NCBI GenBank assembly: GCA_009840005.1
Contig: VXOR01000073.1
Coordinates: 84,427-148,426, forward strand
DNA: 64,000 nucleotides
From: Gemmatimonadota bacterium
GTDB taxonomy: Bacteria > Latescibacterota > UBA2968 > UBA8231
Direction of reading: 5' to 3'
Shown here: piece by piece, positions 8,250-17,660 of the stretch
How the letters are laid out: each line of letters opens with the position of its first letter
How positions within the stretch are numbered: position 1 is the first letter of the stretch
The notes under the pieces: generated by a model
What the model saw: the letters and a program-made list of their open reading frames with translations, nothing else
The model's database searches: none
What the model was told of the DNA's origin: nothing
Position numbers and translations under genes: made by a program

Positions 8250-11200
8250 TTAGCGGAGGAAGAACGTGCCCGAAAGCCGCACTTCGCGGATTTTTCGCGT
8301 CTTGTCTCTGAGGTGGTCTTTGTTGTTTTCGATGCGAATCCGCCCCTCGCCGCGGAAATTCGTGCTGAAATTGTAGGTCATGGACAACTGAGTGCGCCAG
8401 CGGTTTTCTTTGCCATTGGGGACGCGCTCTTCGTCGCCGGTGGCGATGGAGCGCGTTTCTCCTTCAAACTTCTGTTCTAAGTTGAGGGTGACGTCGCTTT
8501 TGAGCCGGCCTATTAGGGGCAGTCGCCGCGGCTTGAGGTTATGGGTGATCTTGAAGGTGGTGGTCACCTGCTCTCGGTCGCGGGTGCCGCGCAAGGGCTG
8601 CTCGCCGCTGTCCTCTCCGGCAGTTGGTTCAAAATCGCGGCTCTCCGAGGTGGAGAGTACGCGCTCGATGGTCGTGGTCGGTCCCCAGCGCCAACGGCCA
8701 TTCCACGACGCCCTAAACTCGGTCTTGGTCTCCTCAGAGAGCAGGTGGCCGGGCGCGAGACTGCCCTCGCCCTCGCTGCCCTCCGAGGTCTCGAAACTCG
8801 CGTTTACCTGTGCGCTGTTGATCACTCGCTTTATCAACGGAATCCGGTCGGCTCGTCCCCAGCTAAGACTCACGCGCGGGTAGGTCCGCTCGTTGCGCAA
8901 GCGCAGCCGTTGCTGCGAAGCGCCGCTGCGCTCAGTGGTCTGCTCCCTGGAGTTGATCTTGACGCTAATGCCAAAGGGCAACCGCATCCCCGAGCCAGCC
9001 TCAAATGAGGATGTGTGCGACCAATTGTCTTGATGGGTCAGCCCTTGGGTCACTTGCCGCACTCGCAGGGTGTCTTCGAGGCCGAGTTGATAGGAAAGCG
9101 AAGGCCGCTGTAGCAAATTGAAGCGGCGCGAGTTGGTGTTGCGCCGCCAACTCGCGTTGACCGGCTCGACGAGGCGGCCAGTCCATCCGGCGAGGCGGCG
9201 GAGGATATTGGGACCTCGCGGCGGCTCGGCTTTGGTTGGCTCTTTCTCAGTTTGGTTTTTCTTTTGCTCGGCTTGGTTTTGCTCTTGTTCGGCTTGGTTT
9301 TGCTTCTCTCCGACTTGGTCTTCCTTCGAGGTTGGTGCGTCCTCGTCTATGTTTCGGTTTCGATTGCGATTGCGGTCTCGGTCGTCGCGCTGTTGCGCCT
9401 TGCGGCTTTGTCCCGGGGATTGGCCCAGGTTCTTGAGCAGGGTTGGGATTTTGAAATTGAGGCGTGCGGAGAGGTCATTCTGGTTGCGGATTTCGAGGGT
9501 ATTGAACGGCAGGCCGCTGATTGAATCGATCGGGGCCACTCCGCGCCGCTGCGCTGGGTCATTTTGCTCTTCGTAATTGGCCTTGAAGGTGTAGTTTTGG
9601 TCCAGCCACGAGACCAAGCGCAGCGAAAAGCCCAAGTCGGCTGTTTGTCGGCGCCCGACCTCGCGTCCAAAGCTGCGCTTGTCGGGAACGAACTTTTTGC
9701 GCAAGTCTCGGTCGATTTTGAGGTTGTAGTTGGCCGATAGACCGGAGAGCGGATTGAGCTTAGAGGCATAGGTTTCGACGAGCGTAAAGTCCTTCTGTGC
9801 GGTTGGTTCGTCGTCGCCGCGGCGCAAAAGCCGCGAGGTGCGTCGGCTGCCGTTGACCGCGTAGGTCAGGCTCGTCGGCAGCGGGCGAAACTCCATCCGC
9901 GTCCAGCCCGTGGGCATGAACTCCGGCAACCAGCGCATGATCCGCAGTTCTGGTTTGGGCAGGGGCATGCTGTAGTTGAAGTTCATGGTCTGGGCTTCGC
10001 GCTCGTTGATTGGGCGCACCGGATCCGAGCTGTGTTCGCGCGAATGCGACAGCCGCAGGTTCATCTGGTCGAGGGTCCAGCGCAAGAAGAAGTTTTTGCC
10101 CTGCCGCCGGCTGATGGACACGTCGTAGAATTCCTTGGAGCGAACGGCTTGTTGCTCTAGCTTCTCTTCGGCGGTCAGCTCCACGTCCGAGCCGGGGCCG
10201 AAGCGCGGCAAGCTGGTCGAGCGACTGAGATTTACCTTGAGCGGGATCAAAAATCCCCAGCTACTCGGCAGGAGTTTTTGCGCGTTGGTGGAGACCGACA
10301 GCGCGGCTTCGCGGTCGGTGCTGTTGCCGCCTTGGCCGGTAAAGCTGCGGAAGTTTTCCTGCCGCCAGAGCACGTTGCCGCCGAGGTTGGCAAAGTCGGC
10401 TAGCTTGGTGTTGAGCTGGGCGTACGCGGCCAGCCCGGGATCGTTGCGCGCCTCGTCGAGGCGCAGTTCGTCGAGGAAGATGCGGCCGCTGTACGCGCGG
10501 TTTGCAGCGCGATTGCGCAGGCCAATGCTCAGTTGTTTGATCGACTGCATGGACGGGTTGCCGCGCACCCGGTAAATGGCTTGCTCGCCGCTGCGCAGGC
10601 CCGACCGCGCAAAGACTTGGTCTAGGGAAAAGCGCTCGACTTGGGGATCGTAGCCAGCCATGTGCAGCGCCTCCAACTCGCGCTGAGCGATCAAGCTCTT
10701 GCCGTCTAGCGGTGCCCCGTGCGGGTCGATTACTCGGTAGGTGTAGTAGAACTCGCCTGTGGTGGTATCGGCCCGCCCAGATTGCAGCAGGGCCTTGAGT
10801 TGGGAGATGACCGGCAGGTCCACATCTACTTGATTGCCCTTCCAGCCCTTGCGCCCCCCGCTCCAACCCGGGAAAATGGGGCTGATGGTCTCGTAGTAGT
10901 TGGTCGAATCCACGCCAAAGCGCACGAAGAGCACCAAGTCGCTCGAATCGCCGTGGGCGTATTCAATGGTTCCGCTCGAATCGCCATAGACGTACATGCG
11001 CAGCCGCTCGTAGCTGGTGTAGTTGGCCGAGCGGGTCAGGATGCGAGTCGCCGACATCTGGTGTCCAGGCTCTAGGTTTTCGTAGGCCAGCACGAGGGAC
11101 TGCTCGCGTTCGCGGGTGCGCGACTGCACGTTGCGGCGGATCTTCACGCCGGGTGGCGGTCGGTAGCTCTGGCTCTTGTCGGTGCCGATGACCGTGACGT

Positions 11201-14200
11201 CGAGGGCCTCGCGGTCGCCGAGCGGGAAGCGATCATCGAGCCGCACTACTTCGTCTTCCTGCCACTTGTTGCCCACGATTTCCACCAGCGCGATCTCGGC
11301 CCGCACGGTGTCTGCCGCGTCCGACCGCGGCTCGCTTGAAAGCATCAGGCGCACGTATTCGATGCGGGTGGAGTCGGGCAAGCCCACGCGCTCGACGTGG
11401 GGGCCGAACAGGGGCACGCGGAGCTGGCGCCAGCCCTTGTTTTCGGTGCCGGCGACCTCGTAGTGGATCGAGGATAAGTCGATCTCGTAGTGGTAGTAGT
11501 TGTTGCGTCGGTCGAGTACGCCGTTGCCATTGAGGTCTTCCGTGTCCGGGCGGTCGCCGCTTTCAACGTCTTTTTTGTTGTTCTCGGTTCCGTTGATGTG
11601 GCTGTAATTGTTCTTGTTGCGCTGAGCGTCGTATTTCCAGTTGTCGCCCTCGGGGTCGTCGGGCGAGCGGTTGGGACGCAGGGGATCGGGGTCCGGGTAA
11701 AGCGCGGTGAAGGCCTGCTTCCGCTCGGCTAGGGAGCGGGTGGTGTCGAACGCAGCGTCTTGCAGCCGCAAGTAGAAGTTCAATTCGGCTTCGTCGTTGC
11801 GGCCGTCGATGCCCACGTCTTCCTCCCGCGACACCAACCCGTCCCCTGCGGCTTGCCCGGGGAAGGGTTCATCTTCGGTGTCGAGGCGGCCATTGGCGAT
11901 GTAGTCCTCGTTGATTTGGTCGCCCAAGTTCAGGTGCAAGGTGCCCTCTTGGCCCCGGACCCAGATCTCTAGGAACTTGGACTCGGACAAGTCGTTGACA
12001 GTCGAAAAGGCGAGGGAGACTCCTCCCCAAGACTCGGTGGCTTCGAGGCGCGGCAGCAGCTCTAGCGCTAGGATGTCGGTGCGCCGGTTTTGGGCTTCGA
12101 TTTGCTCTTCTTGGTTGGGCCAGATGTCGGTGCGCAGCACCCCGTTGTAGGGATTGTACCAGATGAAATGCGTGCGATTTTCCGCGCCGAAGCGTGCACC
12201 AACCGGTGCGCTAGCCGGTGCCCAGCGCGTGCGGTTGACGATTAGGGAAATGGGCCGCTCGCTGTCTTCAAAATCGTCGATATAGCCGCGCCCCTTGGTG
12301 TTGAGATTGGGGCGGCTTTGCGCGATTTCGGCGTCGAGGGTGACTTCCGAGGGAACGGCCGTCTTGACCAGCGGCAGCATATCGACGACGCGGGTGAGGA
12401 TTGGCACTTCGCGCCGGGCGCGCAGGTCGAGGTTCCAGATCACCGTGCGCGTCGGTTCATTGCCCACCCGCACCCGCCGGTCGCTCGAACGCTCGTTGTT
12501 GTAGATCATGGTGCTGCCCACGCGCCCGTCGCCACCCCAGAACTCGTACTCGGTGCGCAGGCCCAACAGGGTCTTTTGCTGACTGCCGATGTTGAAGACG
12601 TCCTCGGACTCAAAGGAGATTTCCAAGTCTGCGCCGGGGTCGGCCACTTCCTGAGCGACCGAGCCAATAAACGTCACGCTGCCTGTGTAATCGACTCGGT
12701 AGTCGGTGTCTCGCGTCAGGGGTCGGCCGTTTAGCTGGACCTCCACGGTCTCGGGCCGGACGCCGCCGAAGATGCCGCCCAGCCGGATGCGCTGCTCTGA
12801 GGAGGCGGCGCGGACGAGGATTTTGTAGCGGCTGGCCTCGATCTGGGCGCGCTGCTGCTGCTCGTCGTAGATAGCAGGGACGGGCTCGTCGAGTAGGCCG
12901 AGGTATTTGCCGGAGCGCGGATCAAAGGGGCGCTGGTCGGGGAAAATCAAGTGCCCACGGATGTCGTCTAGACCTATGTAGTCGGCGTCGATGACGCGGT
13001 CGGGCGCGCTGCCGGGGTCTTGGCCGCGCTCGTCCAAACCCAAAATCTGCAAATAGGAGCGACCCTGTTGCGAAAGTTGGTCCTCTTGGCCGGGCACTTC
13101 CTTGGCGATATCGACCTGCAAAGTCTTGGGGTCGAAGCGGCGACCAGTGGAAAAACCAGAGGCAATGCGGTACACGTTTTTCCACTCTAGGTTCCAAGTG
13201 GGAAAGCCCGGGCGGGGATTGCGGGCTTTGATCAGCTTCAGATACAAGGAGTCGGATTCGGCACCGGCTGTGAGCCGCGCTGTCTCTTGTTGGAGCGTGC
13301 CGTCGAAGTCCGGCACGTTGGTTTTGAAATGCACGGCCATGGCATAGGGGGCGGATACGGGCCTGTTGAGGATGATATAACCCGCCTCGGCCACGACCGA
13401 GTAGTCGTCGTCCGGGTCGAGCCGGTGCCAAGTTCCTTCCTCAAAGCAGCCGCTGTTGCGCAGGCGATTGCCCGCCGCGTCAAAGCACTCGATGGTGGAG
13501 AGGGAATCGGACGGATCGACCCACGCAACGCCGGGCTTGGCGAACAGTTCGGCGTCATTCCGCGTATTGAAGTCGTTGATATAGACTTCGAGGCGGCTGA
13601 TATCGACGAAGTTTTCCGGGCCAAACTGCACTCCTTCCAACAGACTGCGGAAGTCGGCAAGGTGGGCGCGGTAGAACTCGTGTAAGAAGAAATACGTGTT
13701 GCGGATGTATTGGTAGTCTCTTAGCTGGAGCGTGTCGATGGCCGCTCCGCCCTTGAAGGTCTGGCGGTTGGACTTGCTCTTTTCGTGGCTGGCTACGGTC
13801 GTAAAGGCCAGCGGCCCGACGTGCCCTTTAGCGCGGATGCCAAAGAGGCCCTTGTTCTTTTGCCGGAAGCCGACGAAGCGCGTGTTGGGCAGTTCTAGAG
13901 TGGTGTTGCCGGCCTGCACCTCTTGGAATATGGAGTCTTCCTCGCCTTCGTAGTCGAGCTTGATCTGGTTGGATAGTTGATCGCCCAAACCGGAGCCAAT
14001 GGCCGAGCCGAAGTTTTGGGTGTCTTGATCGATGCGGATGTTGATCAGCTCGCCGACTTTGCCTTCCACCGTGAAATCAGATTCCTGTTCGATGCCCAGC
14101 GAGGGAAACTTGGAACTGCGGCCAAACGAGGTCTGCACCTCGCCGTCGGTCCACTCGCTCTTGCCAGAAACGATGATGGTGCGCGAACCATTGAGCGCGA

Positions 14201-14684
14201 GGCTGGGGCCTTCGTCGCCGATAAAGCGCCGCAGGGGCTTGGGCGTGGAAAAGGGCACCGTCCACTCAAAGCGGCTGCCCCGGCGCTGGCGCTGCCCGGA
14301 AGCTGTGCTGCGAAAGTCGCGGCGGATTTGCTGGTGCCAAAGCTGTCGGTGCCTCGCTTGGTATTCCATGCGGAGATAGTGGTCTAGAGCCACGGCGACC
14401 GTTGGTCCCTCGGTGAATCCGCTGATGCGGCGGCCGTAGTGGGCCATTCCCAAGGAGTCCACTGCGGCTTGGTACGAGATCAGGGCGCGGTCGGGGGCGG
14501 GCAAGAGCGGCTGGCCAGTCCCAAAGGCAACTTGGCTAGGGACGGCAAAGCGCTGGGAAAGCGGGCCGTATAGCGGCTCGAAGTGCAGCTTAGGCTCGGC
14601 ACGCACCACTACCGCGAGCAAGCAAACACACAGCCACGAGGAAAACGCTTGGCGGGAAAAGCGGAGAAACACCTCTAAATTCAC
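8250..14684 (-). CDS. sprA: SprA-type giant outer-membrane translocon protein (type IX secretion)
   Basis: The 2144-residue protein has a signal peptide ending near ...VVVRA (about 29) and is beta-rich throughout. Near residues 190-300 it carries the segment typical of SprA: GKVGELINIRIDQDTQNFG, LDYEGEEDSIFQEVQAGN, LFGIRAKGHVGPLAFTTVASHEKSKS. Repeated FDA-like beta segments follow. SprA forms the very large barrel through which T9SS cargo crosses the outer membrane. Length is slightly below the 2300-2500 usual in Bacteroidetes. Residues about 1760-1815 form a charged low-complexity insert (RNRNRN, then NQAEQ repeats). It heads the operon running to dprA. Other T9SS genes (gldK-N, porV) are not in the window. 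Confidence 0.88.
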   Translation of the reverse strand: MNLEVFLRFSRQAFSSWLCVCLLAVVVRAEPKLHFEPLYGPLSQRFAVPSQVAFGTGQPLLPAPDRALISYQAAVDSLGMAHYGRRISGFTEGPTVAVALDHYLRMEYQARHRQLWHQQIRRDFRSTASGQRQRRGSRFEWTVPFSTPKPLRRFIGDEGPSLALNGSRTIIVSGKSEWTDGEVQTSFGRSSKFPSLGIEQESDFTVEGKVGELINIRIDQDTQNFGSAIGSGLGDQLSNQIKLDYEGEEDSIFQEVQAGNTTLELPNTRFVGFRQKNKGLFGIRAKGHVGPLAFTTVASHEKSKSNRQTFKGGAAIDTLQLRDYQYIRNTYFFLHEFYRAHLADFRSLLEGVQFGPENFVDISRLEVYINDFNTRNDAELFAKPGVAWVDPSDSLSTIECFDAAGNRLRNSGCFEEGTWHRLDPDDDYSVVAEAGYIILNRPVSAPYAMAVHFKTNVPDFDGTLQQETARLTAGAESDSLYLKLIKARNPRPGFPTWNLEWKNVYRIASGFSTGRRFDPKTLQVDIAKEVPGQEDQLSQQGRSYLQILGLDERGQDPGSAPDRVIDADYIGLDDIRGHLIFPDQRPFDPRSGKYLGLLDEPVPAIYDEQQQRAQIEASRYKILVRAASSEQRIRLGGIFGGVRPETVEVQLNGRPLTRDTDYRVDYTGSVTFIGSVAQEVADPGADLEISFESEDVFNIGSQQKTLLGLRTEYEFWGGDGRVGSTMIYNNERSSDRRVRVGNEPTRTVIWNLDLRARREVPILTRVVDMLPLVKTAVPSEVTLDAEIAQSRPNLNTKGRGYIDDFEDSERPISLIVNRTRWAPASAPVGARFGAENRTHFIWYNPYNGVLRTDIWPNQEEQIEAQNRRTDILALELLPRLEATESWGGVSLAFSTVNDLSESKFLEIWVRGQEGTLHLNLGDQINEDYIANGRLDTEDEPFPGQAAGDGLVSREEDVGIDGRNDEAELNFYLRLQDAAFDTTRSLAERKQAFTALYPDPDPLRPNRSPDDPEGDNWKYDAQRNKNNYSHINGTENNKKDVESGDRPDTEDLNGNGVLDRRNNYYHYEIDLSSIHYEVAGTENKGWRQLRVPLFGPHVERVGLPDSTRIEYVRLMLSSEPRSDAADTVRAEIALVEIVGNKWQEDEVVRLDDRFPLGDREALDVTVIGTDKSQSYRPPPGVKIRRNVQSRTREREQSLVLAYENLEPGHQMSATRILTRSANYTSYERLRMYVYGDSSGTIEYAHGDSSDLVLFVRFGVDSTNYYETISPIFPGWSGGRKGWKGNQVDVDLPVISQLKALLQSGRADTTTGEFYYTYRVIDPHGAPLDGKSLIAQRELEALHMAGYDPQVERFSLDQVFARSGLRSGEQAIYRVRGNPSMQSIKQLSIGLRNRAANRAYSGRIFLDELRLDEARNDPGLAAYAQLNTKLADFANLGGNVLWRQENFRSFTGQGGNSTDREAALSVSTNAQKLLPSSWGFLIPLKVNLSRSTSLPRFGPGSDVELTAEEKLEQQAVRSKEFYDVSISRRQGKNFFLRWTLDQMNLRLSHSREHSSDPVRPINEREAQTMNFNYSMPLPKPELRIMRWLPEFMPTGWTRMEFRPLPTSLTYAVNGSRRTSRLLRRGDDEPTAQKDFTLVETYASKLNPLSGLSANYNLKIDRDLRKKFVPDKRSFGREVGRRQTADLGFSLRLVSWLDQNYTFKANYEEQNDPAQRRGVAPIDSISGLPFNTLEIRNQNDLSARLNFKIPTLLKNLGQSPGQSRKAQQRDDRDRNRNRNRNIDEDAPTSKEDQVGEKQNQAEQEQNQAEQKKNQTEKEPTKAEPPRGPNILRRLAGWTGRLVEPVNASWRRNTNSRRFNLLQRPSLSYQLGLEDTLRVRQVTQGLTHQDNWSHTSSFEAGSGMRLPFGISVKINSREQTTERSGASQQRLRLRNERTYPRVSLSWGRADRIPLIKRVINSAQVNASFETSEGSEGEGSLAPGHLLSEETKTEFRASWNGRWRWGPTTTIERVLSTSESRDFEPTAGEDSGEQPLRGTRDREQVTTTFKITHNLKPRRLPLIGRLKSDVTLNLEQKFEGETRSIATGDEERVPNGKENRWRTQLSMTYNFSTNFRGEGRIRIENNKDHLRDKTRKIREVRLSGTFFLR

Positions 14685-15162
14685 ACCTATCGCCGTCTAT
14701 TGTTTGACGTGATCGCAAGCCCTAAAAGGTGGGAGCTCGCGGCGTCAAGCCGAATGTGCTCGGCAGTCTCAACTGCAGTCTCAACTAAAGAGCAGTCTTT
14801 CAATTGAGGTTTAGCGGAAACGACTCAGAAGCCTTCACTGGTGATTCGGCCATAGCCAAAGCAATGCGCCGAGCGGCTTCTGTATTAACCAAACGCGATA
14901 GGCGGTCTCCAGACCCAAAAACAGGAGGACGCTGCCCAGACGAAGCGGGCAACTACCTGAAAACATAGCACGCGGCTGCAATTATTTCAAGGAAGCCCTT
15001 GCAAAAACCATTCCTACCGCACGGTGCGGGGAGTGCTTTTTTAGTCGGCGGCCTAAGTCGTTATATTTGAGGGCACTAGGTCCGTGGCCGGTCCGAGTGT
15101 GCGCCGCTTGCAACGAGGTGCCCTGAGTGCTACGCGCCACAACCCCGTAACCCTTTCGACCC
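14685..15162. other. 478-base gene-free interval with inverted and direct repeats
   Basis: This divergent spacer between sprA (-) and lptF (+) has no credible frame. It holds a direct repeat CAGTCTCAACT at 14764-14774 and 14776-14786. A possible hairpin runs about 14781-14809 (CTCAA...AAGA/TCTT...TTGAG). A second hairpin has 8 perfect pairs (CAGAAGCC 14826-14833 with GGCTTCTG 14875-14882) and an inner stem TCGGC 14846-14850 with GCCGA 14868-14872. Near 15020-15045 CCGCACGGTGCGG is followed by a T run. I checked for the hallmarks of tmRNA, RNase P RNA, SRP RNA and 6S RNA and did not find them. It may be a long sprA leader or an unknown RNA. Confidence 0.4.
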
Positions 15163-16527
15163 ATGACGACCCTGTCCCGCTATGTGCTCAAAGAGCACGG
15201 TTGGCCCTTTGCGCTCGGCTTTGCGCTGATCCTCTTCATCCTGCTGATCGACGTCGTATTGCAGACGATGGATCAGGTGCTGAGCAAGGGGCTGACTCTG
15301 CTGGCGGCACTTCAACTTTTGCTCTTTAACTTGGCTTGGATCGTGGCGCTGGCCGTGCCTATGGCCGTGCTCATCGCCGTGCTGATGGCCTTTGCCCGCC
15401 TCGCCGCCGACGGGGAAATCATTGCGGCCAAAGCCTGCGGGGTGAGCTTTTGGCTGCTCCTACGGCCGGTGCTGGTAGCCGCGTTTTTGCTCACCCTGTT
15501 GATGGTGCTTTTTAACGACCAGATCCTCCCGGACTGGAACCACCAAGCCCGGGTCCTGTCGTCGAGCTTGCAACGGACGAAAGCGGCCTTGGTGCTGCGG
15601 GAAAAGGAAGGAGTCTTCATACCCGATTTGGGCGATTATCACCTACTGATCCGCCAGATTGAACCGGAGACGAACGAACTGGCTGGCATCGCACTTTACG
15701 ACGCCTCGCGCCCCGGGCCGCCGGTGATTGTCCACGCCCCCAGAGGCCGCCTCGCGCTGTTAGGCGATGGAGCTTACATCCGCTTGGAGTTGGAGGGAGG
15801 CCATGTCCAGCGCGTCGAAGCGGGCCAAGAGGAGCGCTTTTTCTACGGCACTTTTGCCCGCCAAGTGCTGCACATTAAGGACGAGCACCGCCGCTACGAA
15901 CACCGCCCCTCGTCCTACCGCAGCGACCGCGAGCTAGACATCGCGGCCATGCACCGCTTGGTGCAGGAGCGCCGCCGCGAGCAGGAGCGCGCCTACGGAC
16001 GCCTCGATTCGATTGCCGCGCGCTACCTCGAATTGCACCAAACAGACATCGCGGCCATGCACCGCTTGGTGCCGGAGCGTCGTGAGCAGGAGCGCGCCTT
16101 GCACCAAAGCCAGTTTGCCGACTCTACGGTCAATGAGCTGGAGCGAGAAAGGGAACAGGCGGCCGAGGCTCTGCGCCGACAGTGGCGGCACATAGACCGC
16201 CGTGCGGGGCGGATCAACGAGTACTTGGTCGAGATTCACAAGAAGCTATCCATCCCGGCCGCTTGCTTGGTTTTCGCGCTGGTCGGTGCCCCATTGGGGG
16301 CGCTGATTCGCCGCCGCGGTGCCGCCGTCTCCGTCGGCATCAGCCTGTTTTTCTTTTGGATCTACTGGATGTTCCTCATCGGCGGCGAGGAGTTAGCCGA
16401 CCGCGGCTATATTCCACCGCCGTTGGCGATGTGGGCACCCAATGGGGTTTTTGCCCTCGTCGGATGGGGGCTGTTGCGGGTGGTCGCGTACGACCGCGCT
16501 GGTCGCCGGGGGGCGAAAGAGACCTGA
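15163..16527 (+). CDS. lptF: LptF/LptG-family LPS export permease (first copy)
   Basis: The 454-residue protein has the YjgP/YjgQ layout. Three N-terminal membrane helices carry the conserved cytoplasmic segment MAFARLAADGEIIAAKACGVS. A periplasmic beta-jellyroll follows (about 140-245). Three C-terminal helices begin at EIHKKLSIPAACLVFALVGAPLG. With LptG and LptB it extracts lipopolysaccharide from the inner membrane. Between the jellyroll and the C-terminal helices is an extra Arg/Glu-rich helical region (about 255-350) that contains a 36-residue tandem duplication. The start ATG at 15163 has only a weak ribosome site. lptG starts 2 bases after the stop. Confidence 0.92.
   Translation: MTTLSRYVLKEHGWPFALGFALILFILLIDVVLQTMDQVLSKGLTLLAALQLLLFNLAWIVALAVPMAVLIAVLMAFARLAADGEIIAAKACGVSFWLLLRPVLVAAFLLTLLMVLFNDQILPDWNHQARVLSSSLQRTKAALVLREKEGVFIPDLGDYHLLIRQIEPETNELAGIALYDASRPGPPVIVHAPRGRLALLGDGAYIRLELEGGHVQRVEAGQEERFFYGTFARQVLHIKDEHRRYEHRPSSYRSDRELDIAAMHRLVQERRREQERAYGRLDSIAARYLELHQTDIAAMHRLVPERREQERALHQSQFADSTVNELEREREQAAEALRRQWRHIDRRAGRINEYLVEIHKKLSIPAACLVFALVGAPLGALIRRRGAAVSVGISLFFFWIYWMFLIGGEELADRGYIPPPLAMWAPNGVFALVGWGLLRVVAYDRAGRRGAKET
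15937..16152 (+). repeat. in-frame 108-base tandem duplication inside lptF
   Basis: Two adjacent units begin at 15937 and 16045 with the same 28 bases (encoding DIAAMHRLV), then diverge by a few substitutions and one codon (QERRREQER versus PERREQER). The period is 108 bases, or 36 residues, so the frame is kept. The repeat adds helical turns to the charged periplasmic or cytoplasmic linker before the last three membrane helices. Confidence 0.85.
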
Positions 16528-16528
16528 G

Positions 16529-17602
16529 ATGCGCATCCTCGACCTCTATCTGACGCGCCGCTTTCTGTTGTGTCTGGGAATTGCCGTGGTCAGCCTGTTG
16601 ATCATTGCGGTGATTATCGATCTCACCGAAAACATCGACACGTTTATCGACTTTGAAGCTCGTCCCGAGCAGATCTTGCTCTACTACGTCTATCGGCTCC
16701 CGTACTGGCTCATCTTGACCCTGCCCATCGCCGCGCTGCTGGGCGCGCTCTTTGCCTTGACCAGCTTGGCGCGCCAGAATGAAATTGCCGCCATGAAGGC
16801 CACTGGCATTAGCCTGTATCGGCTGTTGGCCCCGGTTTTGGCGTGTGCCCTCGTCGTTGCGGTCGCGGCCTTTTTCTTTACCGATTGGGTGGTGCCGTCC
16901 GCCACTTATCGCTACAACCAAATCAACGATGAGATTAAGTCCTATCACCGCAGCGATGGATCGCGCCGCCAAGTCCTGCTCCAAGATGCGGACAACCAGT
17001 TCGTGTACGCCCGCAGCTACGATGCGGAGCGGCAACGCGCCAGCGAAGTGTCTTGGGAGCGACTGCACGGCTACACGCCGCTGGAGCGTGCGGTGGCCCG
17101 GCGCATGGAGTGGCGGGAGGGCATGTGGGTGCTTTTCGAAGGCCGCCGCTTTCACTTTGCCGCGGACGAGGCTGTGGCGACTTCTTCTTTTGATACCCTA
17201 TCCTTGCCGAGTTTGTCGTTGCTCCCCAGCGACTTTGCCCGCCAGCAGAAGGACCCCGAGGAAATGAGCTACGCCGAGTTGGCCGACTACATTGCCCGCG
17301 CCACGCTCAACGGGGAGGACGCCACGCGCCAGCGCGTCGATTTGCATCTGAAAGTATCCTTTCCCCTGACTAGTTTCATCATCATCGCCCTTGGCGCGAT
17401 CCTCGGTGCCAATGCCCGCCGCGCTGGCTTGGCCAACAGCTTCGGCTTGGGGGTCCTGATCTGCTTTGTCTATTACAGTTGCGTCAAGGCCGGCCAAGCC
17501 CTCGGTTGGAATCAAATCCTCTCGCCTTGGCTGGGCGCGTGGATAGCCAACCTGTTGTTTGCCGTCTTGGCCTTGGTGCTGCTGTGGCGCGTGCACAAAT
17601 AA
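16529..17602 (+). CDS. lptG: LptF/LptG-family LPS export permease (second copy)
   Basis: The 357-residue protein has the same fold as its neighbour without the extra charged insert. It starts MRILDLYLTRRFL. The cytoplasmic loop ALTSLARQNEIAAMKATGIS is the LptG/F signature. A periplasmic jellyroll follows at about residues 130-240, and the C-terminal helices begin at LHLKVSFPLTSFIIIALGAILG. It forms the LptFG heterodimer. ATG at 16529 is chosen because the helix-1 motif begins there and the lptF stop is 2 bases upstream; a longer frame would overlap lptF by 86 bases. The ATPase LptB is not in the window. The last codons abut a terminator that serves the opposite strand. Confidence 0.93.
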   Translation: MRILDLYLTRRFLLCLGIAVVSLLIIAVIIDLTENIDTFIDFEARPEQILLYYVYRLPYWLILTLPIAALLGALFALTSLARQNEIAAMKATGISLYRLLAPVLACALVVAVAAFFFTDWVVPSATYRYNQINDEIKSYHRSDGSRRQVLLQDADNQFVYARSYDAERQRASEVSWERLHGYTPLERAVARRMEWREGMWVLFEGRRFHFAADEAVATSSFDTLSLPSLSLLPSDFARQQKDPEEMSYAELADYIARATLNGEDATRQRVDLHLKVSFPLTSFIIIALGAILGANARRAGLANSFGLGVLICFVYYSCVKAGQALGWNQILSPWLGAWIANLLFAVLALVLLWRVHK

Positions 17603-17631
17603 AAAGGCCGTTCGCCCGTCGACGAACGGCC
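17601..17631 (-). terminator. Rho-independent terminator of the helical-repeat gene
   Basis: GGCCGTTCG (17606-17614) and CGAACGGCC (17623-17631) form a 9-pair stem with an 8-base loop. Read on the minus strand it is followed by five T residues at 17605-17601. It lies 30 bases beyond the stop of the minus-strand gene and partly overlaps the end of lptG. On the plus strand there is no T run. Confidence 0.85.
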
Positions 17632-17660
17632 CTTGGGGAGACTCGTATTGGAACAAATGC

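Noticed and set aside
14690..15060. tmRNA, 6S RNA, RNase P RNA or SRP RNA in the sprA-lptF spacer
   Set aside because: None of the conserved sequence blocks (tmRNA ends, RNase P GAGGAAAGTC block, SRP GGAA/AGCAG loop, closed 6S ends) could be found on either strand.
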